Shown here one piece after another: positions 27,437 through 37,800 of a stretch of 64,000 bases of DNA; the first letter of the stretch is position 1; each line of letters begins with the position of its first letter. The stretch comes from Acidimicrobiales bacterium (GTDB taxonomy: Bacteria; Actinomycetota; Acidimicrobiia; Acidimicrobiales; Aldehydirespiratoraceae): positions 1 to 64,000 of the forward strand of contig JAJCXZ010000035.1 in the NCBI GenBank assembly GCA_029263175.1, in the 5' to 3' direction. The notes beneath the pieces were generated by a model, which worked only from the letters and a program-made list of their open reading frames with translations, was not told the DNA's origin and did not search any database. The translations under genes were made by a program, and so were the position numbers.

Positions 27437-28635
27437 TGCGCATCGCGCTGGTCGTCCAGAAGCTGGCTGGGTTGCAAGGTGGGGCAGAACGAGTCGTGAT
27501 CGACCTCGCCAGGGCGTTATCAACGCGCGGCCACGAACTTACTATCGTCACCTACGAGCCTTCTACAGGACCTCCTGGTTTCGATTCTGGAGACATCCTC
27601 ACGGCAAATGTCTTTCCCCAGCCGCTTCGGTCGATGCTTGGGGGGCTCAGTCGCGGAACAAACCTCGACCACGGCGAGCGCATCATCTCCGCCCATGGGA
27701 ACTCGGCCGGCCTCGCATCACTCAAATGGCAAGCCACGCACGGATGGTTCGCTCGCCGGTTGACACGTTGGCTACGGCGCAATCCGCAGGACGTGATTGT
27801 TGGGTTCCTTCCCCCCGCGATCTCGGCAGTCGCGCTCGCGGGCCGCTCGCTTGGGTCCGAGCGTCCGCGCGTAATTGCGTCCACACATAGCGTGCCATCG
27901 ATCGATTTCGGAGTTGGCGGGCGCTGGGATCAGAACCCCGTCGCTCGCCGCACGAACCTCTGGGCTCTAAGTGCTGCAGACGTCGTGACCGTACTCCAAC
28001 CGGACTTCATCGAGGACTTGCCTAGCGAGGCTCGACGACATGCAGTGGTCGTGCCAAACGCGGTGCGAAGACTTTGCCCACCACCGGATGAGGATCGTCG
28101 GAACCGAATCCTCGGTGCTGGGCGCCTCTCCAGCACCAAGCGCTACGACGTTTTGATCGAAGCGTTTTCTCGCATCGCCAGCGAGTTCTCGACCTGGGAC
28201 CTAGTCATCTGTGGAGAAGGCCCCGAGCGGAACCACCTGCAACAAACCGTGGAGAAGCTGGCACTGGGCGACCGCGTCTCCCTGCCGGGCGCGGTGGATG
28301 ACATCGGACGGTTCTACGACGAATCACTAATCCTCGGGCACCCGGCGGTCTTCGAAGGTTTTGGCCTAGTGGTCGCAGAGGCGATCCTGCATGGTCTTGT
28401 CGTCGCCGCATCGTCGAGTTGCTCGGGTGTCAACCGGCTGGTCGAACCAGCGGTGACCGGAATACTCGTTGACGAAGGTGAGGACCCGGTCAGCGCGTTC
28501 GCAACAGGTCTTCGAGAACTAATCGTCAACCCACCGTCAAGTGAGGTTCGAGACGCTGGGAAAGATCGGTTGAGCGAACGGCTCGATCCAGATCGAATCG
28601 TTGCCATGTGGGAACGTTTGCTTAGAGCGAACTAA
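27436..28635 (+). CDS. GT4 family glycosyltransferase
   Basis: 399 residues, GT-B fold. N-terminal IALVVQKLAGLQGGAERVVIDLARAL, acceptor domain to about 200, donor domain with ILGAGRLSSTKRYDVLIEAF, the ICGEGPERNHLQ strand and the E-x7-E motif FEGFGLVVAEA. No signal or membrane segment; cytoplasmic side of the membrane. The nucleotide sugar is probably an ordinary hexose donor. Last gene of the rightward legionaminate run; convergent with the next gene, with 29 bases between them and no clear terminator hairpin. Confidence 0.9.
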   Translation: MRIALVVQKLAGLQGGAERVVIDLARALSTRGHELTIVTYEPSTGPPGFDSGDILTANVFPQPLRSMLGGLSRGTNLDHGERIISAHGNSAGLASLKWQATHGWFARRLTRWLRRNPQDVIVGFLPPAISAVALAGRSLGSERPRVIASTHSVPSIDFGVGGRWDQNPVARRTNLWALSAADVVTVLQPDFIEDLPSEARRHAVVVPNAVRRLCPPPDEDRRNRILGAGRLSSTKRYDVLIEAFSRIASEFSTWDLVICGEGPERNHLQQTVEKLALGDRVSLPGAVDDIGRFYDESLILGHPAVFEGFGLVVAEAILHGLVVAASSSCSGVNRLVEPAVTGILVDEGEDPVSAFATGLRELIVNPPSSEVRDAGKDRLSERLDPDRIVAMWERLLRAN

Positions 28636-28664
28636 CGGGACCCGCTCGAACTGCCGTAGGGAGG

Positions 28665-31283
28665 TTAGACGCTGAAGACCGGGTGGGGACCATCCAAGAA
28701 CATCGATATCGGCCGCTCATCCTCTGGTCGAATGACAGCTGGTCCCGCAGCGAGAACGTCCTGGACGAGTTCTCGTACGCGCGATCCGGGACCATCCACG
28801 AACTGCCGTTCCCGTTCGATGAACGCTCTGGATCTTGCGGTGAACGGCTCGGGGTCTGCTCTGAAGTCCGCGAGTAGTGCGCCAAGCTCGGCGGCCGAAT
28901 GCACCATCTGAGCACCAACAATCGCCGGAATGTCAACCGGGTAGGCGACGTTACCGTCGGTCACGCACACGACCGGCCGCTGCCGGATGGCCGCGTCGAT
29001 TGCCGCAGCGCTGTAGGCGGTGAGCACTAGGTCACCGAGCGCAATCGCCGTTGCCGCATCGCAGTCGAGCATCACGACCAAATCGGACATACCCAGCGAC
29101 GCCGCCTGGTCGAGGTACTGCTGAGCCCTATTCACCGATTCCTCAGGGTGAGTCTTGAGTAGGATTCGACAACGTTCGGATCCAGCCCCTTGGAGCACGT
29201 TCGCCCACACCTTCGACACATGTGACCAATCCGAGGGCTGGCAGAAAAACACCACATTCATCTCACCGGGTGTGAATGACACACCGTGTTGTGCCGAATA
29301 GGAGATGCGTGCACCCCGTTGGGCTTGGACCGGGTCGTACCCCTCTGGGGCGACCTGACGGGGCGAGCCGACCACAGATATGCGATCCGGCATGATCCCG
29401 AGGCCGGCCGCCGCGTTGATCGCGAAGTGCTCCGAAAGTACGCCGTATCGATCTGCCGCAATCTTGATGTAGCGGCTGTAGTTGGCGTCCTGGGCGTGTG
29501 GTTCGAGGACGACGGTCGGGACGCCCAGCGAACGCGCCGCGGGTATCACCGAAGTGACGGAGACGCTCCGGTTGGGCGACATCACGATGATGTCAGGAAG
29601 CTCGTTCCGACGTTGCAGATCGCGCAACCAGGAGCGCACTGCTCGCATACGTGCGATCGCCGGGGCGATCGTCGTTTGGGCCAAGCGACCAGCACCGATC
29701 TCGAGCGCTGCCAAGGCTGCTTGCTCAGCTGGCCCGGACCGCAGCTCGAACGGCCGGTCGCGAATCGAGTCAGCAACTACGCCGGCCATCGCACCAACTC
29801 TCTCCGGAACCGGAGTCAGGAAATCGATCGGGATGTGCGAGGCGCTGAGACCATCGAGGTGTAAGGCGAGATCTGCGGCATTCTGGCCCATGTGCAAAAT
29901 GCTGACGTTGGCGGATTCGTCCACCGCTTGTGCATACGCCGCTGTCGAGGAGTTGTAAGCAGCGTTGTTCGTCGTGACGAACAGAGCCCGAGGACGATCG
30001 GTGTTCGGAAATGACGGGAGCGAACCGGTGAGCCTTCGAGCTTCCGCCCGGAAACTGCGCGTAGCAATTGCTAGCGGCACTCGCCGAACGGGGCGCCGTG
30101 TAGTGGTAGGTGGTCCGAACAGACCGTCGAGTTGCCCCCAAAAGGTTGTGCGCTGGCTAGCGGTCCTCGAGACCGAAGCGACCTCGAGGCGCGGGTCCTC
30201 CAGTAGACCGTCGACGTGACGCAACAAAGCTAGGAACTCATCTTCAGGTCGCTGATTGCTCAAGGCGACTACGACCTCGTCGTATGTTTGATCGCCGACG
30301 AGTTGCTCGAGCGCTCGAATCTTGAGCGCTTGAAAGAACAGGAAGTCGGCAACCTCCACCTCGAGGAACGGCTGATCGGCAGACTCGAGGAGATCAGAGA
30401 CTTCTCCCAAACGTGCGCAGACCTGTGATGCAAGTGTTGCCGTGGCCTCGTGAAGGTCGATGTACGGTTGCGAGAATCTTGTTATCCGACTTCGGACATG
30501 TTCGACACGTAGGCTCCCCACATTCGGCCAGTCTCGGTACTTCTCGAGATCTGCCTTGCCGAACGTGTCGGACGTGGCAATCAATGAGGTCTGTGCCGAG
30601 CCGGGAAGTAGCAGCGCGACAGCGTCACAATCGGCATCGCTCTCGGTGATGACAAGTCGGTTGCCAGGGCCCTCGGACCCCAGAGCTCGAGTCCCGGCGG
30701 GCCGGTAGGAGGCGCTATCCAGCACCTGGAAGAACCGGCTGTCAGGGACTTCGTAGCGGTTAGCGATGCGATCGATGAGCGCTGTGGCATCGTCGGGTTC
30801 GAGCAAGATTCGGGCGGCGCCGGCGAATGCTCCACCAAGCACGCGATCGCTCTCAACCCGGTTGACGAACTCGATCTGAGTTGCATCGGTCCGCAACCAC
30901 TCTGCGACAAGATCACTGCTCATCGGGTGACGAGCCAGGCCGATTATCACCGTTGGGTCAGGTGCCTGCGCCAGACTCTCGGCCACGAAGTGTGCGACTG
31001 CCTCGTCCGCATTCTCCGTGTCAAGCCGTTCGAGTCGCTGCTGCACATCGAACCAGACCGGATCCCGCCCAATACTTCGCCAGAAGTACCGGTTCGCTGA
31101 AAGCTCGCCGCAGGCCATTTCGACCAAGCGCACCTGCCCACTCATCGCTCGACGCTTGACTCGGTGGAGCAACAGCCCTGATCGAGTCTTGATGAGGTCC
31201 TTCGCTGCCGAGAACCGCGACTCAGGGGCGACGCCGCGCGCGGAACGAACCAGCGTGAGCAGCGGTCCAAGAGGATTCCTCAT
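28665..31283 (-). CDS. Large GT-B glycosyltransferase, capsule/polyol-phosphate polymerase type
   Basis: 872 residues. The N-terminal half (to about 430) is helical with no domain I recognise. The C-terminal half looks like a GT-B enzyme of the capsule-synthesis / CDP-glycerol transferase group: SLGVPTVVLEPHAQDANYSRY, DRYGVLSEHFAINAAAGLGI then ISVVGSPR, MNVVFFCQPSDW, the HP motif ILLKTHPEES, and LGDLVLTAYSAAAIDAAIRQRPVV near the end. The K-x-HP motif is shared with polysialyltransferases. Start overlaps the stop of the upstream gene by four bases. It may transfer or polymerise legionaminic acid; donor unproven. Confidence 0.65.
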   Translation of the reverse strand: MRNPLGPLLTLVRSARGVAPESRFSAAKDLIKTRSGLLLHRVKRRAMSGQVRLVEMACGELSANRYFWRSIGRDPVWFDVQQRLERLDTENADEAVAHFVAESLAQAPDPTVIIGLARHPMSSDLVAEWLRTDATQIEFVNRVESDRVLGGAFAGAARILLEPDDATALIDRIANRYEVPDSRFFQVLDSASYRPAGTRALGSEGPGNRLVITESDADCDAVALLLPGSAQTSLIATSDTFGKADLEKYRDWPNVGSLRVEHVRSRITRFSQPYIDLHEATATLASQVCARLGEVSDLLESADQPFLEVEVADFLFFQALKIRALEQLVGDQTYDEVVVALSNQRPEDEFLALLRHVDGLLEDPRLEVASVSRTASQRTTFWGQLDGLFGPPTTTRRPVRRVPLAIATRSFRAEARRLTGSLPSFPNTDRPRALFVTTNNAAYNSSTAAYAQAVDESANVSILHMGQNAADLALHLDGLSASHIPIDFLTPVPERVGAMAGVVADSIRDRPFELRSGPAEQAALAALEIGAGRLAQTTIAPAIARMRAVRSWLRDLQRRNELPDIIVMSPNRSVSVTSVIPAARSLGVPTVVLEPHAQDANYSRYIKIAADRYGVLSEHFAINAAAGLGIMPDRISVVGSPRQVAPEGYDPVQAQRGARISYSAQHGVSFTPGEMNVVFFCQPSDWSHVSKVWANVLQGAGSERCRILLKTHPEESVNRAQQYLDQAASLGMSDLVVMLDCDAATAIALGDLVLTAYSAAAIDAAIRQRPVVCVTDGNVAYPVDIPAIVGAQMVHSAAELGALLADFRADPEPFTARSRAFIERERQFVDGPGSRVRELVQDVLAAGPAVIRPEDERPISMFLDGPHPVFSV

Positions 31284-32401
31284 GTGCCGGGTCCGAGGTC
31301 GCCAGCGTCGGGCGCCGACGGGTGAAACGTAGGTGCGGCACCATCGAAAGATCGATCGATCATGGCCGGCCAGGTGTCCCAGTAGCGCGGGTAGAACCGA
31401 TCGGGCGGTACCAGTTGAAGCCGTCGCCGAGCGAAACCTAGGTCTTCATCAGAAAGCGCCGCGGAGTTGAGCGAAACGGCGAGATCGAACGGTGGTCGTC
31501 CGAGGTACGTCCACCCCTCGATGGGGAACGCCTGCGGGATGTGCTGGCATCCGGCCAGAGCGGCGACCTGCTCGCGCGGATGCGGCTTCACGACGACGTC
31601 AAACCCGTGCTGTCGGAGCCGCTCGGCGAGGGATTCGTAGAGTTCGAGCTTCTGCGCTGTCGTGCACATCTCCAACTGATCGATCGGCTGCGTGACGATG
31701 AGCGCGGTCGGACCGTCGAGTTCGAGAGCCAGCGGTGGCTCGCCATAGAAAGCGAGGGTGAGAGCCAGCGACCGCTCGGCCGAAAGCCGGGCCATGAACC
31801 TGTCGAGCGTGATACGCGAGGCCTTGCCTCGAACCCTGGCGGGCACCAGGTCAGGGCGCACCACTTGAATCTCGTCGATCCACCGTTCCTCGCCCCAGGT
31901 CTGGAACACCGGCGACCGCCCTGCCAGCAGCCGCGGCAGGGCCCTGGCTGGCGGGACTCGGTGGCGGACATAGTTCGCGTAGCCGGAATCACGCATGACA
32001 ACACGCCGAGAACGACCAGCAACCACCTTCGACAGGAAGAAGCCGGGGTTGTACACGTACGCGACGTCGAATTCTCGATCCTTGAGCATCCCTGGTGTCC
32101 ATCGGTGCGGCGACAGCGGCCTGCCGCCCCGCCAGCTCAGGTTGCGCCGCAGCATCCCAGGGAAACGTTTAGGCAGCTGAGCGAACTCTTCGACCGCCGC
32201 GGCGTCCGACACCCGGACAATCCGAGCTGAGGTCAACCTCTCAAGCGACGATGAGAGCCGATCGTCGATCGGAAGATGATCGTTAATGTAGAGGATCATC
32301 GCCCCGCTGTGGCTGGCTCGACCCGCGAGGTCTGCAGCCGCAACGAGCAGGCTCGAGTAGTTGTCGCAGAGATGCGCTTCGGCACAATCACCATCGGCCA
32401 C
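31280..32401 (-). CDS. Polysialyltransferase-like glycosyltransferase
   Basis: 373 residues from GTG 32401. An open frame extends to GTG 32536, but the extra 45 codons are poor in G/C at third positions and repeat-like, so I exclude them. The fold resembles bacterial alpha-2,8-polysialyltransferases: LCDNYSSLLVAAADLA opening, YINDHLPIDDR, RDSGYANYVRH where those enzymes have an acidic-D-G motif, and the HP motif VVVKPHPREQV (about residue 275). Such enzymes use CMP-nonulosonic acids, as made by the legF product nearby. First gene of a two-gene leftward unit with the 872-residue transferase (ATGA overlap). Confidence 0.6.
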   Translation of the reverse strand: MADGDCAEAHLCDNYSSLLVAAADLAGRASHSGAMILYINDHLPIDDRLSSSLERLTSARIVRVSDAAAVEEFAQLPKRFPGMLRRNLSWRGGRPLSPHRWTPGMLKDREFDVAYVYNPGFFLSKVVAGRSRRVVMRDSGYANYVRHRVPPARALPRLLAGRSPVFQTWGEERWIDEIQVVRPDLVPARVRGKASRITLDRFMARLSAERSLALTLAFYGEPPLALELDGPTALIVTQPIDQLEMCTTAQKLELYESLAERLRQHGFDVVVKPHPREQVAALAGCQHIPQAFPIEGWTYLGRPPFDLAVSLNSAALSDEDLGFARRRLQLVPPDRFYPRYWDTWPAMIDRSFDGAAPTFHPSAPDAGDLGPGT

Positions 32402-32741
32402 GCCCGACGCGGGGTCTGATGCTGTCACGGTCGCATTCGACGGCGCAGGCTGACACCACGCTTCCGACGATGTTGTGCAGCCGCCGCTCTTGTTTCCCCC
32501 ACGATGTGAGGATATCCCGCCTATAGCTTCCCTCACGAGGCGAAAGCCTATCCCTCCTCATCACTGGCCGAGGCAGCGATTTTCCATGCATCGGCCGCAG
32601 GTGCGCCGCTTTCTGCCCCTGAGGATCATGCTTTGGCTGGGCGTCCATTCGTGTCGGGCCGCACAGCACTCGATCCTCCGCCACATCGCTCGTTGGTCCG
32701 AGGGCCCCGTCCGAACGGGGAGACTCGTAGGATCGGCCACC
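32402..32741. other. Divergent intergenic region
   Basis: 340 bases between the leftward polysialyltransferase-like gene and the rightward acyltransferase gene. It contains a TAGGCT hexamer on the minus strand eight bases before GTG 32536 (possible promoter for the leftward genes), and a small hairpin CCCCGT-CCGA-ACGGGG at 32705-32720 just before the acyltransferase -10 box. No protein-like frame is seen on the plus strand. Confidence 0.4.
32728..32733 (+). promoter_or_regulatory. Predicted -10 box of the acyltransferase gene
   Basis: TAGGAT, eight bases before GTG 32742. Confidence 0.4.
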
Positions 32742-34862
32742 GTGAATGGCGCAAACGGTCGCGGCTTTCGGCCCGACGTCGAAGGTCTTCGAGCGGTTGC
32801 CGTGTGCCTTGTTGTCGCGTTCCATGCCGGACTCGCACAAACAGCCGGCGGCTTTATCGGCGTCGATGTGTTCTTCGTCCTGTCCGGTTTCCTGATCACC
32901 CGACTGCTGCTCGAAGAACGATTCCGCACGGGCACTGTCTCGCTCCCGACATTCTGGTCGAGGCGAGCCCGGCGATTGCTCCCGGCGGCATGCCTCACGC
33001 TGGTGGCCACAGTTGTCGCGGCTCAGTTCGTTCTCCCGCCACTGCAGCGTCGAACGGTAACAATCGACGGTCTGTTCTCGGGGGTCTTCCTGGCGAACTT
33101 CCGGTTCTCCGAAACGCTTGGCAACTATTTCGGCAACCAGCTGGCCCAGACCCACCCATCGCCATTTCTGCACTATTGGTCGTTGGCCGTCGAAGAGCAG
33201 TTCTACGTCCTTTGGCCGATCGCTGTCTTGCTCGCAACCCGATTCGGCCAACGCCCGAAGGTCACGCTTGGCATCGTCACTGCGTCCGCCGCGATCGGCT
33301 CGTTCGCGATCGGGGTGTGGTGGACGCCGCAACGACCGGAGGCGGCCTTCTATCTCCTCCCCGCACGTATGTGGGAACTACTGGCTGGGGCACTTCTCGC
33401 CATCGCTGGCCCTGCGATCGCCAAGGCGGCGTCTGGGCTGCGGGCGGCACTCGGATGGCTCGGCCTCCTCGGTATCGCAGTAGCGGCCATGGCGTACTCC
33501 GAGACCACGCCGTTCCCCGGCTACGCCGCGCTGCTGCCGGTGCTTGGCACTGTCGCCATCCTGGTTGCCGGTGCTGGTCAGACAGCCCGATACGGTCCTC
33601 ATCGGCTCTTGGGGCTCGGCCCGTTGCAATGGATCGGTGGGATCTCTTACGCCATCTACCTATGGCACTGGCCGGTCCTTGTGCTGGTCCAAGCGCACGA
33701 CCCCAGCGGCGCGCCTTTGCACCGCTTCGCTGCGATCACACTCTCCGTGGCACTGGCCTACCTGTCGACCCGCTTTGTCGAGAATCCAATCCGATTCGCG
33801 CGGTTTCTGGCCGCATCGCCAAAGCGCGGACTTGGCTTCGGCCTCGGCCTAACGACCTGCACCGTCCTATTCCTCGGCATCGCGTGGATCACACAACCCT
33901 CGTTTGACACCGGTGACGTCGCCACAGCAGTGGCGCTGGCGCCGCCGATTCCAACAACGATCGCGGATCCCAATCCCGTGAGCGAAGCGACCGACCAGCC
34001 ACCAACCATCCCTGACACCACGCCGGCCCCTGTCCCCAACCTGTCCCGCCTCGCTGGACTCGAGGCCGAATTGCAGAGAATCCTCGAGGACGCTGCAACA
34101 ACCACCGACGTACCGGCAAACCTGCGTCCCTCACTACTTGACGCCGCCCGCGACACTGCTCAGGTGTACTTCGACGGTTGTATCAGCCTCTTCGATAGCT
34201 CCGAAGTTCTCGACTGCCGGTACGGCTCGGTCGGAAGCGAGACGAGAATCGTTCTGTTCGGCGACAGCCACGCTGCGCACTGGTTCCCCGCTGCAGAAGT
34301 CATCGCTACAGCTCACGGGGCGGAACTGGTCGTGATCGTCAAAGGCGGATGTCCCGTTTCGGAGGTCCCATCGACGCGTGTCGATCTGGCCGAATCGTGT
34401 CCCGCCTGGCGTGCTGCTGCCATCGCGACCGTGATGGACCTGCAACCAGCAATGGTGATCGCGGCGTCCCTGTCGGGCTACACCCTGGATGAGGACCAAT
34501 GGGAGAACGGTCTCACCGAGGTGCTCGACCAGCTGAATCCCTGGACGGATCGCTTGATTGTGATGCTGGACACGCCCCGACCCGCTGAATCCCCCCCGCT
34601 GTGCTTGTCCGAAAATATCCGTAGCGCTGAGGCGTGCGTGACGTCGCCGACTAACGCGATCCAGTTCGCACGCGCCGAATCCGAGCGCGCCGCCGCTGCG
34701 ACCGTGAACGCCGAGATCATCGACCCGACGTCGTGGTTGTGCGGCCAGAACCTGTGCCCGGTGATCATCGGCAACACGTTGCTCTATCGCGACGGTGACC
34801 ACATCACCACGGTCGCATCGCTCATGCTGGCGCCGCTCCTCGATGCTGCACTCTTCCCGTAG
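32742..34862 (+). CDS. OafA/YrhL acyltransferase-3 with C-terminal SGNH domain
   Basis: 706 residues from GTG 32742. Acyltransferase-3 membrane domain over about residues 8-370: RPDVEGLRAVAVCLVVAFHAG with the catalytic His, the F-F-V-L-S-G-F motif, RRARRLLPA and HYWSLAVEEQFYVLWP. A Pro/Thr-rich linker (about 385-430) leads to an extracellular SGNH domain with LFGDSHAAHWFPA (nucleophile Ser) and DGDHITTVASLML (Asp/His). These proteins take an acyl group across the membrane and O-acylate surface sugars, as in O-antigen or peptidoglycan O-acetylation. Last gene of the island; convergent with the helicase. Confidence 0.92.
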   Translation: MNGANGRGFRPDVEGLRAVAVCLVVAFHAGLAQTAGGFIGVDVFFVLSGFLITRLLLEERFRTGTVSLPTFWSRRARRLLPAACLTLVATVVAAQFVLPPLQRRTVTIDGLFSGVFLANFRFSETLGNYFGNQLAQTHPSPFLHYWSLAVEEQFYVLWPIAVLLATRFGQRPKVTLGIVTASAAIGSFAIGVWWTPQRPEAAFYLLPARMWELLAGALLAIAGPAIAKAASGLRAALGWLGLLGIAVAAMAYSETTPFPGYAALLPVLGTVAILVAGAGQTARYGPHRLLGLGPLQWIGGISYAIYLWHWPVLVLVQAHDPSGAPLHRFAAITLSVALAYLSTRFVENPIRFARFLAASPKRGLGFGLGLTTCTVLFLGIAWITQPSFDTGDVATAVALAPPIPTTIADPNPVSEATDQPPTIPDTTPAPVPNLSRLAGLEAELQRILEDAATTTDVPANLRPSLLDAARDTAQVYFDGCISLFDSSEVLDCRYGSVGSETRIVLFGDSHAAHWFPAAEVIATAHGAELVVIVKGGCPVSEVPSTRVDLAESCPAWRAAAIATVMDLQPAMVIAASLSGYTLDEDQWENGLTEVLDQLNPWTDRLIVMLDTPRPAESPPLCLSENIRSAEACVTSPTNAIQFARAESERAAAATVNAEIIDPTSWLCGQNLCPVIIGNTLLYRDGDHITTVASLMLAPLLDAALFP

Positions 34863-34888
34863 CTGGCCCACGAACGTCACCTCGCGCC

Positions 34889-37800
34889 TCAGCCCCGAAA
34901 CACCATCCCGCGATAGCCCGGCGAGAAGCCTGCCGCTTCGAGCCGTGCCGCCCACGAGGTTTCCCGAACCGGCTGCCCGTCGACCTTGCTGATCTCCAGC
35001 TTTCGCAACCGGCCGTCCTTCACCAGTCGCTGGATGGCGTCGATCCAGGCGTCGTTGTCGCGGGCGCCCGGGAAGGTGATGAGCGAGCGTCCTCCTCGTT
35101 CGAGCTCCACCGCGGGGACGCCGTCGATCAACACCACGTGCGCGCCTACGGCGCGTACCGGACGACCGACGGTGTCTGGCCACGCGAGCACCGCGCCGTA
35201 GGGCTGGGCCGGATCGGTGGCGGCCAGCACCAGGGGGGGTTCGTCCGAGTCGAGATCGCGGACCGCCCGCAGCCGGTCGACGGCACCCGGGAGCGCGAAC
35301 TGGGCTGCACCGAGGCCGGCGACAAAGTAACCCCGACGCACCTCACCACGCTCCTCGAGCGCCTTCAGCACGGGGTACACGCCGGCGAAGCCACCGACGA
35401 CTCCTTCACTCAGCGCCGTTTCGCGGGTGAGTACGCCGTAGCGGTCGAGGAGCTGGTGTGCTTTCGCGTAAGCGGCTTCGGTCGGCGTCGCGGCAGGTTG
35501 CCGGAGCGGGGCGACAAGCGACCACCGCCCCGCTGCACTGGGAGGACCGGTCGCCGAAAGACCGCCAGGACGAGCCCGCAAACGCCGACCACCCCGCGCC
35601 GGACGCGTGGCGGCCTTCTTGCCGGTGCCACCGGAGACCAGCGAACGCAGCGGAGCGAGAGAGTCGTTGGTGACCTCGCCGGCCCACACCAGATCCCATA
35701 AAGCGGCGACCACGGTCTCGTCGTCGTACGGGAGCTCGGCCGCCTGGGCCGCACCGACCAGATCGTTCCAGAATGATGCCCCGCGGCCGGCGAGGTGGTC
35801 GCGGAGCGCGTCGTGCATCGGAGTCGCCGGCAGTTCGTCCTCGACGAGAAGCGGCGCGAGCAGCCCGACTTGATCGCGGAACATCAGGCGAACCCGGCCG
35901 TCGCCGGTGCCGACAGCCCCGGCGCCGATCCACACCACCTCACCCATTGTGCAGAGCTGGTCGAGATCGCTCGACTGGTAACCGGCCAGGCGAGTTCGCA
36001 GCACATCGGTCTCCAGCACCGAGGCAGCGATCGCGGCGCCTTGAAGCTGCCCGATCACTTCAGCGAGTCCGTCGATACCACGACGTCGGCTGCCGACGCC
36101 CTGCCACGAAGGCAGGAACCGGGCCAACGCATCGCCTTCGACCGGTTCGATCTCATGGCGCAATTTCGAGAGCGAACGACGCCGAAGTTGGCGGAGCACA
36201 TCATCGTCACAGAACTCGCGCTCGGAGCCGCCAGGCCGGAACTCGCCGCGGATCAGCACCCCTTCAGAGATCAGTCGGCCGAGCGCAACCCCGATCCGAT
36301 CTTCGGAGACACCGATCCAGTGGGCGACATCGCGTGCCACGAACGGGCCGTGGGTTCGGGCATAGCGACGGCAGAGATCACCAAGCGGATCGTCGACCGG
36401 GTCGGTATAGACCGCGGGCAACCCCACCGGCAGCGCGACTCCCACAGCATCACGCAGCCGGGCTGCATCGTCGGCCGCGGCGACGCATTCCTGGTCGGCG
36501 ACGCGCACGTCGATCACTCGACGTTCCTCCCGCAGCTTCTGGAGCCAGTCCCCTACAGCGGCACCGTCGACGGAGCGAGCGTCGAGACCAAGGCGGTCGA
36601 GGGGACCAAGGGTTCGCAGCGCGTCATGCAGCTCGTCGGCATCACGAGCCCGTCGACCGTCGACGAGCCGTTGGAGCTCGAGTTCGAGATCGGCGAGCAC
36701 GTCGGCATCAAGCAGCTCACGCAGCTCTTCGGCGCCGAGGAGATCGCGCAACAGTTCACGATCAAGCGAAAGCGCGGCAGCCCGGCGCTCCGCGATCGGC
36801 GCGTCGCCTTCGTACATGTAGACGGCGATCCAGGAGAAGAGAAGCGACTGGGCAAAGGGCGAAGCCGAGTCAGTATCGACCGCGACAGTGCGGATCTTCC
36901 GGCTCCGCAGATCTGTCATCACCTGACGCAGAGCGGGGAGATCGAAGACGTCGTTGACGCACTCGCGCGTGGCCTCGAGCAGTATCGGGAAGCTCGGGTA
37001 CTTGGAGGCGACCGACAACAGATCCGCCGCGCGTTGACGCTGTTGCCACAGCGGCGTGCGCTGATCGGGGCGGCGGCGGGGCAAGAGGAGCGCCCGAGCC
37101 GAACACTCCCGAAACCGAGCCGCGAACATCGCCGTATCAGGGAGGCGAGACACGATGATGTCGTTGATCTCGTCGGGGTCGAACAACAGCTCATCGACCG
37201 GCACGCGGTCGAGCGCCTCGGGCAACCGTACGACTATGCCGTCGTCACTCCACATCAGATCGACGTCGGCCCCCCATTCCTCGCCGAGGCGCTCCTGCAG
37301 CGCCATCCCCCATGGGGCATGGACTTGCGCACCGAACGGCGTGAGGATGCAGACTCGCCAGTCGCCGATCTCGTCGCGGAAGCGCTCGATGACAATGGTG
37401 CGATCGTCGGGCACCACACCGGTCGCCGCGGCTTGGTCGGTGAGGTAGGTGAGCAGGTTCTCGGCCGCGAGTTCGTCGAGACCGTGACGTTCGCGCAACC
37501 GCGGCAGTGGGTCGTCGTCGGTGCGGATCTCGCGGACGAACGCGCCGATCGCACGCCCGAGTTCGAGCGGACGACCAGGACCATCGCCGTGCCAGAACGG
37601 CATCCGGCCGGGCTGACCGGGCGCCGGCGTGACGACCACTCGCTCGAAGGTGATGTCCTCGATACGCCACGTCGACGCGCCGAGGAGGAAGGTCTCGCCG
37701 ACCCGGCTCTCGTAGACCATCTCCTCGTCGAGCTCGCCGACCCGAGTGCCGTCGGGCAGGAAGACGCCGAACAAGCCCCGGTCGGGAATGGTGCCCGCGT

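Noticed and set aside
32402-32536. N-terminal extension of the polysialyltransferase-like protein to GTG 32536
   Set aside because: Third codon positions are poor in G/C compared with the rest of the gene and the residues are low in complexity; the domain starts near 32401. A promoter-like TAGGCT eight bases before 32536 leaves some doubt.
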